Positions 1-5,721 of a stretch of DNA of 5,721 nucleotides are shown in pieces. This stretch comes from Bacteroidales bacterium UBA1711 (GTDB taxonomy: Bacteria > Bacteroidota > Bacteroidia > Bacteroidales > P3). The notes beneath the pieces are model-generated. The model was given only the letters and a program-made list of their open reading frames with translations, did no database searches and was not told the DNA's origin. The position numbers and the translations under genes were made by a program. Location: contig DCJB01000013.1 in NCBI GenBank assembly GCA_002317325.1, positions 1-5,721 of the forward strand. Reading direction: 5' to 3'. Numbering within the stretch: the first letter of the stretch is position 1; each line of letters opens with the position of its first letter.

Positions 1-1364
1 ACACCGTTGATAGCGCAGTTGCCGATGAGGTCGCCCTGCTTGCAATACCAGGCGGTGGGGTAGAACATATCGGCGTCGTCGGTGAGGCTGATAGTGTCGT
101 AACAATGCTCCTCAGGAATCCAATAGTTGGCCAGCTGGTCGGGGAAGTAGGCGCGCATCTTGTCGATGTCTATCTTCGGGTTGTCCTTGCCGTCGGGGTC
201 CATATAGGGGCCCTGGAAGAAGTCGATACCAACTGCGGGAGGGATGCCGGAGTAGGAACCCGATCCGGGACCGTCGTTCTCATCACCGTTGTAGCAGTAG
301 CCGAGACCACGTTTCACATCGCAACCCACGAAGTCGTCGTGAGCATAGCCCAAGTCGGCATCAACCCACTGGCTGAAGTAGGTCTCGCGGAGTTCGTATG
401 TGGAACGGTTGATAATCTCGTAAGTGTAGAAAGTCATGTTGTTGATTTCGTCGTTGGTGGAGAAGGCGAAAGCCTGGGCTCGGATTTCCATACCGATGGG
501 CTGACCCTGAGACTCGGTGTGAACATTGCCCATATCGTTGAAGACCCACCAGATGGTCTGGTCGCCCTTCAGCACCTGGTCAGACAAAAGACCGCCAGTG
601 GTGATGCCCTTCTGAGTTTCCATGGTCTTGGAGACATACTTGGTGTAGTCTCTCTTGTACTGGGCTTTCAGCGTGCGGGGACAGAGTTCGTTATTGAAGT
701 CATAGTAAGGATAGTCACCCTTCTGCCAGTCATAGACGCCATCGCCGTCGGCATCATAGAAAGGAGCAAGGTAGGGAGACTGGCTGCCTTCACCGTGAGC
801 GGGCCAGTCCTTGATGACCTGCGCCACAGCGGAGGGGTCGAAGTTCTCCTTGGGGGTGGGAACACCGTTGCCATCTTCGGGATAATCAAACATGGCCTTG
901 AGCGCTCTCACATCATTCTGTGTGATGAGAAAGTGCTTGTCGTATTTGTTGCAGACAGGAAGGTCAACAGCAGCGGTCTTCAGCTCGAGGGGACCGGGCC
1001 AATAGTCATCGCCCTCTGAACCGAAACGGAGAGCGGCGAGACGGAGCTGGTCGTTGACGTCGGTACCGCCAATCCAAAGAGCGGCACAGAAGAGGGGGCA
1101 GGTATTGCTGTTCTTAGGCAGGTGGTACTGGGCCACGCTGCCATCATACCACATATTGCCGTAGCCGTTAATCAATGCACGGACATTGTTCACATTCAGC
1201 TCAGCAGTACTTTGTGCTCTTTTGCACACGGCAGCCTTGGCCTCACGTGCGGCCTTGTTGGCACCAGTCCTGCGAGCATACTTGTAATCCTCGGCAAAGG
1301 CAGTGCCAGGCAAAGCGTAAAGGAGGAATGCCGCCAATACTAATTTGCAAAATATATTCTTCAT
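1..1364 (-). CDS. Exported surface protein, probable type IX secretion substrate (3' end cut by window)
   Basis: The frame is open from ATG at 1364 to the window edge (454 full codons, no stop). Residues 1-24 form a signal peptide: Lys2 and Lys7, a hydrophobic core, then a likely cleavage after TAFA before EDYKYA. There is no lipobox, so it is not a lipoprotein. A basic stretch (about 28-50) leads to NNVRALINGYGNMWYD (59-74) and ALWIGGTDVN (95-104). An acidic DADGDG loop (204-209) looks like a calcium-binding loop. Further conserved-looking blocks are GDQTIWWVFND (267-277) and YFSQWVDADLGYAHDDFVGCD (about 329-349). From memory, this block order marks large Bacteroidota exported proteins that usually end in a T9SS sorting domain; here that end is outside the window. 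The mature part seen has ten cysteines. It lies 27 bases after the receptor stop, in the same reading frame, so the two are probably co-expressed. Function and ligand are unknown. It has no SusD-like features that I can see. Confidence 0.87.
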   Translation of the reverse strand, partial: MKNIFCKLVLAAFLLYALPGTAFAEDYKYARRTGANKAAREAKAAVCKRAQSTAELNVNNVRALINGYGNMWYDGSVAQYHLPKNSNTCPLFCAALWIGGTDVNDQLRLAALRFGSEGDDYWPGPLELKTAAVDLPVCNKYDKHFLITQNDVRALKAMFDYPEDGNGVPTPKENFDPSAVAQVIKDWPAHGEGSQSPYLAPFYDADGDGVYDWQKGDYPYYDFNNELCPRTLKAQYKRDYTKYVSKTMETQKGITTGGLLSDQVLKGDQTIWWVFNDMGNVHTESQGQPIGMEIRAQAFAFSTNDEINNMTFYTYEIINRSTYELRETYFSQWVDADLGYAHDDFVGCDVKRGLGYCYNGDENDGPGSGSYSGIPPAVGIDFFQGPYMDPDGKDNPKIDIDKMRAYFPDQLANYWIPEEHCYDTISLTDDADMFYPTAWYCKQGDLIGNCAING

Positions 1365-1391
1365 ATTCAATAATGTTTTACTCTTGAAAGA

Positions 1392-4300
1392 TTAGAAAGC
1401 ATAAGTCAGCGTGAGCCTAAACATACGGGGCGTGGAGTAATTCCAGGTGCTGTTGCGGAGAGAAATCGCATAGAGGTCTCTGTAAGAGGTGGGGTCAAGA
1501 TAAGCATTGATGGTGCTCTGCGTTTCTGCATCGGTCAGATAGCCGTTGTCTTCGGCGTTGCCGGTGACGTTGAAAACGCCCTTCACGTTGCGGATGTTGA
1601 AAAGGTTGGTGACAGTGAGAGCGGCCGTAAGAACGGTGGCGCGCTTGCCAACCTGAATGTTGAAGCCCTTGTCAACAACAACATCGAAGAAGAAGCTCCA
1701 AGGGAGACGAGATCCATTGTAGCTGCCAACAATAGTGGGCTGCATATTGCTATAGGCACGAGTGTAGGGACGGCCCGACTGCGCGACAGCCATGACGTTG
1801 ACACCGAAGTTCTCGAGAATCTTGACGGTCTTGGTACGGGATTCGCCGGTCTCTTTATCCTTCACAACACGGGTGCTGGTGGGACCGTTGTACTTGGCGC
1901 CGCCGAGATAGCGGAAGTCGAAGTTGAGTTTGAACTCATGACGGCGGTCGTCGCCAATGGGGTTGAGCATCTTGAGGGAGGTATAGCCTTCCTTGATGAG
2001 CTCGGTCATGGTGGTGGAGCTCAGACCAGTTCCCTCAGCATACTGGAGGGTGTAGTTGGCATTGACACGGAAGTTCTTCGACTTGCGGAGGTCATAGCTG
2101 ACGGTGAGACCCTTGATGGTCTTGAAGTCGAGGTTATCGAAAGAATAGTAGTTGCTGTTGGGATCAGCACCTGCATACTGGACAAGCTGGATGAGGTCGC
2201 GGGTCTCCTTGTAGTAGGCAGAAATGCTGAGGGCCGAACTCTCGTTGAGCGCCTGCTGGAAGCCCAACTCATAGTTGGTGATGCGCTCGGGCTTCAGGTT
2301 GGGGTTCGAGACAGAAGAAATCTGAGTCATGTAGAGGTAGCTGTAGTAGTTTGCCGACCAGTTGCTGGAAGGACGGCGGGCAATCATGTCATAACTGGCC
2401 TTGAACTGCGAGTTGTCACCCACAGGGAAGGAGAAGGCGATACGGGGCTGGACGACGACCTGGGTCTTATAGTCCTTGAAGGCCTCGGAGCCGACAGTGT
2501 TGTTCTGGAGGGCCTTCTGACCGGCAGCAGTACGGTAGGGAGTGGGCTTGCCCGACTTACCGACAAGGCTGGTGGCAGAACTGAGCTCAACACCGTTGGC
2601 GTCGTACCAGACAGAGCCGTTGCGGTAGCCGAGGATGGTGGGAGTTTCAGCATCGGCAGCATCGACATAGACTGTCCAGTCGTCACCTGCACCAGTATAG
2701 ATTTCGCCGTTGTAGGCAGCCTGACCGTTCTTCAGGTCTTTAACGGTGTAGGACTCATAAAGCAGATAGGGGTCCTTCAGCACCCACTGGTTGGCGTCGT
2801 ACATATCGACACGGACACCGACGTTGAAGATAAGGTCTTGGAAATAGAACTGGTCTTGGATGTAGCCGCCCATATAGATGGGGTTGAAGGAGGGCAAGTA
2901 GCGGTACTTGGCGTTGGTGGGGCTGTAGAAATCTTTGAGGCTCCAGTTTTTGCTGTCATACTTCTTACCCGTGTGGTCGTAACCCGAGAAACTGACAATG
3001 CTGTTGCCGTTGTTGAAGAGCTCGTCGGTGGAGAACATATCCAGACCGCCGGCTTCAGCGTATTGTTCGGGAGTGTAGCGGTCAACATCCAACCAAGTGC
3101 GCTCGCCGGAATAGGAACCGCTCCAGCCGAGTTTGTCGCGCATGGCCTGGTCAAAATAGGACTGCTGCTCGGGGACATAGAGACGGTCATAATCGACATA
3201 AAGGGTGGAGCCTTCCCATCTGTAATGGGGGTTGCTCAAATCCATCTGAGAGATATGGCGGTTAGCGTTCTGACGCATGATGGTCCACAGAGAGGAGGCA
3301 CCGAGGGCGTAGGAAGAAGAATTGCGAATATCGGCTTGGAAGCCCAACTCGAGAGAGTGGCCCTTGATGTCGGCACTGAACTTGGCACTGCCGTAGAAAT
3401 AGTCGGTCTGTGCGAAGTTGAAGGTTTTGTCCTGATAGCCCACATTGCTGAGCAGACCATAGATGTTGGAGGGAGAGTCACCATTGGCGAGACCTTTGAA
3501 ATAACGGAGGTCGTCGATATTGGTGAGCATACCGGCGATGTCGGGAGTGTTGAGGAGCTGCAGGTTATAGTTAGCATAAATCTGGTTGGCGCTGTAGGGC
3601 TTGTAGGTGTCCCAGTCGATGAGCGAATACCAGTTGTTCTGCACGTAGGCGGACTGCTGAGTTCCGTAGTAGTTGAAAGAGGGGTTCAGTTCGTAAGTGG
3701 GGTTCTGCGAGGTCTCCACATAGCCGTTGTAGCCATATTTGAAGACATCATTGAGGCTGCTGCCGAAGCTCTCGTTGTAGCGTTTGGAGCTGGCGCGGTC
3801 AAACATGACGTTGAAGCCGAACATGATGTTCTTGATAGCTTTGCCTTCCTTGCTCTGGCCTTCGGTATTGTTGGCGGAGGTCTCTTCGTCGGGGAAACGC
3901 TGGGTGAACTCGGCGAGAATGCTCCAGTCCATATAGCGGCTGACATTGTTGGCGCAATAGCTCATGGCCAGCGGGGAGAGACCCGTCTGAGGACTGTGCT
4001 GGAAAGTGAACTCACCAGTGAGAGACAAGTTGGAATAGTCGCTGAAGCTGAACGTCAGAGCGAGCTGAGAAGAAACACTGTAATAACGGGTGTTGGGCAC
4101 TCTCGAAGCATCGCCGCCAAAGTCTTTCTTGGTGAGACGCTTGATGGTGGTGAAAGCGTCGGCGTAGAGACCGGTCTCAGCAGCGTAGTTGACGGAACCC
4201 GTGACAGGGTCGTAGCTGATAGGGGACTGCTCGTATTGACGAACTATCTCGTCCTTCACGACCTGATAGTTGTAGCCCTTGGGACGATAGAAACCGTTGT

Positions 4301-5153
4301 TCTGATAAGTACCCTGTGTTGTGAAGCGGAAGCCCATGAAAGTGCGGTCGCCGGTGACGGTGCCGTTTTCATCTTTTATTTTCTGTCTGATGATAGGGCC
4401 GGTGAGATAGACCATGAGCGAGTTCTGGAGACGGTAGTCAAGATAGGAATCGAGACGGACTGCGCCCTTGAACTGGGAGGTTGGGGGTTTAAGGGTGACA
4501 ATCTGGGTGCCGCCTATAGCCTCACCAATGCTCGCCGGGGTACCGCCGAGGATAACCTGAATTTCGGCGATGGCCTCCTTGGGGACATTGATGCCGGTGT
4601 TCTTGCGGACGCCGCCGGTCATAGTGACCATGCCGTCCTCACCACGGACGGAACTGGTACCGCCGTCGCTATATCCGACACCGCCGACAGCGGCCACAAT
4701 GGCATCGACAGAGGTACCGGGCATGTGAGCAATATCCTCGGAGGAGAGGCGCTGGCTGGTTTCGGCAGCGCCGATTTCGATGATAGGCTCTTTATCGACC
4801 TTGATGACCACCTCGTCCAAGGTTTGAGAAGAGGCGACCATGTCGATGTTGCAAACGGTGAAGCCGGTAGCCTTCACATCCAATTCGACGCGCACATACT
4901 TGTTGTAGCCCACACAAGAGGCCTCAATATCATATTTTCCGACATTGAGGGGTTTGAGTGTGAAGTTACCGTCAAAGTCTGTCTGCGTACCACGGATTTG
5001 CTTTCCGTCCTGCTTTGCAACGACATTGGCAAAAGGCACAGGCTCTTTTGTCTTCTTATCGATGATGGTACCTTTGATAGTACCCTGCGCGAGGACAATA
5101 TTTGCCATCAGCAGCAGACCGATTGTCATTAGTACTTTTCTAAACATACTCAT
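1392..5153 (-). CDS. TonB-dependent outer-membrane receptor with carboxypeptidase-like regulatory domain (non-SusC type)
   Basis: This is a complete 1253-residue protein, long for a TonB-dependent receptor but normal for Bacteroidota members with an N-terminal extension. Residues 1-22 are a signal peptide ending in NIVLA before QGTIKG. Residues 24-105 form a CarboxypepD_reg-like beta-sandwich (GTIIDKKTKEPVPFANV, then TDFDGNFTLKPL). LDEVVIK (112-118) is the usual link to the plug and may hold the TonB box. The plug covers about 125-225, with SSVRGEDG (167-174) and a GGTPASIGEAIGG segment (203-215). The rest is a 22-strand-type barrel: GGYIQDQFYF from 762, NLKPERITNYELGFQ near 950, and a terminal aromatic strand RLTLTYAF for BAM insertion. 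It should import a ligand across the outer membrane using TonB-ExbBD energy; the substrate is not evident. The SusC hallmark motifs are absent and no SusD follows; an exported protein of another family does. ATG 5153 is chosen as start; ATG 5147 (Met3) would also keep the signal peptide. No Shine-Dalgarno motif is seen. Confidence 0.95.
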   Translation of the reverse strand: MSMFRKVLMTIGLLLMANIVLAQGTIKGTIIDKKTKEPVPFANVVAKQDGKQIRGTQTDFDGNFTLKPLNVGKYDIEASCVGYNKYVRVELDVKATGFTVCNIDMVASSQTLDEVVIKVDKEPIIEIGAAETSQRLSSEDIAHMPGTSVDAIVAAVGGVGYSDGGTSSVRGEDGMVTMTGGVRKNTGINVPKEAIAEIQVILGGTPASIGEAIGGTQIVTLKPPTSQFKGAVRLDSYLDYRLQNSLMVYLTGPIIRQKIKDENGTVTGDRTFMGFRFTTQGTYQNNGFYRPKGYNYQVVKDEIVRQYEQSPISYDPVTGSVNYAAETGLYADAFTTIKRLTKKDFGGDASRVPNTRYYSVSSQLALTFSFSDYSNLSLTGEFTFQHSPQTGLSPLAMSYCANNVSRYMDWSILAEFTQRFPDEETSANNTEGQSKEGKAIKNIMFGFNVMFDRASSKRYNESFGSSLNDVFKYGYNGYVETSQNPTYELNPSFNYYGTQQSAYVQNNWYSLIDWDTYKPYSANQIYANYNLQLLNTPDIAGMLTNIDDLRYFKGLANGDSPSNIYGLLSNVGYQDKTFNFAQTDYFYGSAKFSADIKGHSLELGFQADIRNSSSYALGASSLWTIMRQNANRHISQMDLSNPHYRWEGSTLYVDYDRLYVPEQQSYFDQAMRDKLGWSGSYSGERTWLDVDRYTPEQYAEAGGLDMFSTDELFNNGNSIVSFSGYDHTGKKYDSKNWSLKDFYSPTNAKYRYLPSFNPIYMGGYIQDQFYFQDLIFNVGVRVDMYDANQWVLKDPYLLYESYTVKDLKNGQAAYNGEIYTGAGDDWTVYVDAADAETPTILGYRNGSVWYDANGVELSSATSLVGKSGKPTPYRTAAGQKALQNNTVGSEAFKDYKTQVVVQPRIAFSFPVGDNSQFKASYDMIARRPSSNWSANYYSYLYMTQISSVSNPNLKPERITNYELGFQQALNESSALSISAYYKETRDLIQLVQYAGADPNSNYYSFDNLDFKTIKGLTVSYDLRKSKNFRVNANYTLQYAEGTGLSSTTMTELIKEGYTSLKMLNPIGDDRRHEFKLNFDFRYLGGAKYNGPTSTRVVKDKETGESRTKTVKILENFGVNVMAVAQSGRPYTRAYSNMQPTIVGSYNGSRLPWSFFFDVVVDKGFNIQVGKRATVLTAALTVTNLFNIRNVKGVFNVTGNAEDNGYLTDAETQSTINAYLDPTSYRDLYAISLRNSTWNYSTPRMFRLTLTYAF

Positions 5154-5177
5154 TTAGGTATTATTACTATAAAGGAT

Positions 5178-5189
5178 TAATTTGAATTA
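5178..5189. repeat. Short AT-rich perfect inverted repeat in the receptor leader
   Basis: TAATT and AATTA arms of five bases flank a TG spacer. It lies 25 to 36 bases before the receptor start codon, in the 50-base gap after the small membrane protein gene. It could be a small operator half-site pair, but palindromes of this size are common by chance in AT-rich gaps. No Bacteroidota promoter elements (TTTG at -33 with TAnnTTTG at -7) are recognisable around it. Confidence 0.2.
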
Positions 5190-5203
5190 CGTTAGGAGGA
5201 GGG

Positions 5204-5590
5204 CTAAGAGAGATACCTGTTGTTCAGCACTGCGTCGTAGATGACAGCCTGTCGGAGGTCGAAGGCGGCGAGGGGAGCGGACGGTTCAGAAACGGACGAA
5301 GAGGAACCCTCGGGAGAGGGCGCCTCATGGTCCAAGAACGGCTCGCAGACCTCTTGCGGTACCGGGGGGCGGACACGCCCCTCGCGGGACGAGTGCTTCT
5401 TGCTTCGTCCACTTTTGGCTGGAGCAGTTTCGACCACCTCGCCAAAGAGCGACTCGAAGGCGGGGCGGGACTCGTGCCGAGGTTGCGACTGCGCGTCGCC
5501 CTCCTCGGGGGCGGCAGAAGCCTGTGCCTTGCGGTAGGCTCTGAAACCGCCCCAAAGGATAAGCGCGACAACGATGAGAACTGTATTCAT
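5204..5590 (-). CDS. Small single-pass membrane protein with C-terminal FDLRxAVIY motif, function unknown
   Basis: The protein has 128 residues. ATG 5590 is the only methionine codon in the frame, and an in-frame TAA lies seven codons upstream (5614-5612), so the start is firm. Residues 3-16 (TVLIVVALILWGGF) are a short membrane segment. They are followed by RAYRK, so by the positive-inside rule the long tail is probably cytoplasmic. FESLFGEVVE (45-54) is a short, possibly amphipathic element. Residues 57-75 are basic, and 87-107 are rich in Pro, Ser and Glu, so the middle is probably disordered. The C-terminus, FDLRQAVIYDAVLNNRY (110-126), resembles a motif I recall at the end of many small Bacteroidota membrane proteins, with a similar membrane-linker-motif layout. 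That supports a real gene despite several overlapping open frames in this GC-rich stretch. It sits 35 bases after a SecDF-like gene and 50 bases before the receptor. A role in membrane or export functions is only a guess from position. Confidence 0.8.
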   Translation of the reverse strand: MNTVLIVVALILWGGFRAYRKAQASAAPEEGDAQSQPRHESRPAFESLFGEVVETAPAKSGRSKKHSSREGRVRPPVPQEVCEPFLDHEAPSPEGSSSSVSEPSAPLAAFDLRQAVIYDAVLNNRYLS

Positions 5591-5625
5591 CTTAGTCTCG
5601 AATGAGGAGTATTACAATTGGGGCT

Positions 5626-5721
5626 TCAAGCCTTGACAAGTTTTGCTTCCTCCTTCTTCTTCGAAATCTCATAGACGATGGGGCAGGCGATGAAGACCGA
5701 AGAGAAGACACCGCACAGAAC
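5626..5721 (-). CDS. secDF: C-terminus of SecD/SecF-type protein translocase subunit (5' part outside window)
   Basis: Only the last 31 codons and a TGA stop (5628-5626) are present. The peptide begins VLCGVFSSVFIACPIVYEIS and ends in a lysine-rich tail (KKKEEAKLVKA). A G-x-x-SS-x-F-I-A-x-P-I-V segment followed by a charged cytoplasmic tail is typical of the last membrane helix of SecF, which in Bacteroidota is usually fused to SecD as one SecDF protein. SecDF uses the proton gradient to help the SecYEG/SecA machinery move proteins across the inner membrane. The call rests on a short stretch, so another RND-superfamily transporter is possible. Whether this is fused SecDF or separate SecF cannot be seen here. 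The next gene starts 35 bases downstream on the same strand, which suggests co-transcription. Confidence 0.75.
   Translation of the reverse strand, partial: VLCGVFSSVFIACPIVYEISKKKEEAKLVKA

Noticed and set aside
105..1019. A 304-codon open frame on the plus strand
   Set aside because: It is antisense to the exported protein, which has a signal peptide and ordered motifs. The plus-strand product has the same Val/Gly/Leu-rich shadow composition.
1122..1387. Two overlapping plus-strand frames of about 70 codons
   Set aside because: Both lie mainly opposite the start of the exported protein gene and show no motif or credible start context.
1938..5132. A 1064-codon open frame on the plus strand, opposite the receptor
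   Set aside because: Its product has a monotonous Val/Gly/Glu/Ile-rich make-up, no domain I recognise, and lies wholly inside the antisense of a clear TonB-dependent receptor. The codon bias of the receptor gene explains the lack of stops.
1392..5153. SusC assignment for the receptor
   Set aside because: The expected SusC signature after the regulatory domain is missing and no SusD-like lipoprotein follows.
5241..5605. Plus-strand frames and alternative minus-strand frames over the small membrane protein gene
   Set aside because: GC-rich sequence has few stops in any frame. Only the 5590-5204 frame gives a membrane anchor and the FDLRxAVIY ending.
5621..5634. Possible terminator hairpin (GGCTT/AAGCC) at the SecDF-like stop codon
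   Set aside because: The arms are five bases with a one-base gap, too tight for a stable loop, and no T-run follows on the minus strand.

Overview
The window looks like chromosomal DNA from a member of the Bacteroidota, probably Bacteroidales or a close relative. The evidence is a TonB-dependent receptor with an N-terminal carboxypeptidase-like regulatory domain, a downstream exported protein of the kind that usually carries a type IX secretion tail, a SecDF-like C-terminus, and gene starts without a Shine-Dalgarno motif. Genus cannot be decided from this sequence.

All genes are on the minus strand, so they read from right to left. In transcription order: (1) 5721-5626, the last 31 codons of a SecD/SecF-type translocase subunit, with its 5' part outside the window; (2) 5590-5204, a 128-residue protein with one N-terminal membrane segment, a low-complexity linker and a C-terminal FDLRxAVIY-type motif; (3) 5153-1392, a full-length 1253-residue TonB-dependent outer-membrane receptor that is not SusC-like; (4) 1364-1, the first 454 codons of an exported, cysteine-rich protein whose C-terminus lies beyond the left edge. 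Gene 4 has no stop codon inside the window, so a scan that requires closed ORFs would miss it, and much of its length could be misread as a 304-codon ORF on the opposite strand.

The gaps are 35, 50 and 27 bases. I see no clear promoter or terminator in them, so co-transcription is possible, at least of receptor and exported protein. No stretch over 300 bases lacks a gene. I see no RNA genes, CRISPR arrays, insertion sequences or attachment sites.

The most interesting unit is the receptor plus the exported protein. They resemble SusC/SusD in layout (a TonB-dependent transporter followed by a surface or periplasmic partner), but neither has SusC or SusD hallmarks. I recognise both as recurring Bacteroidota families whose ligand I do not know. 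Working together as an uptake or surface complex is inference. The SecDF end and the small membrane protein appear to be a separate housekeeping-like neighbourhood that may share the transcript.
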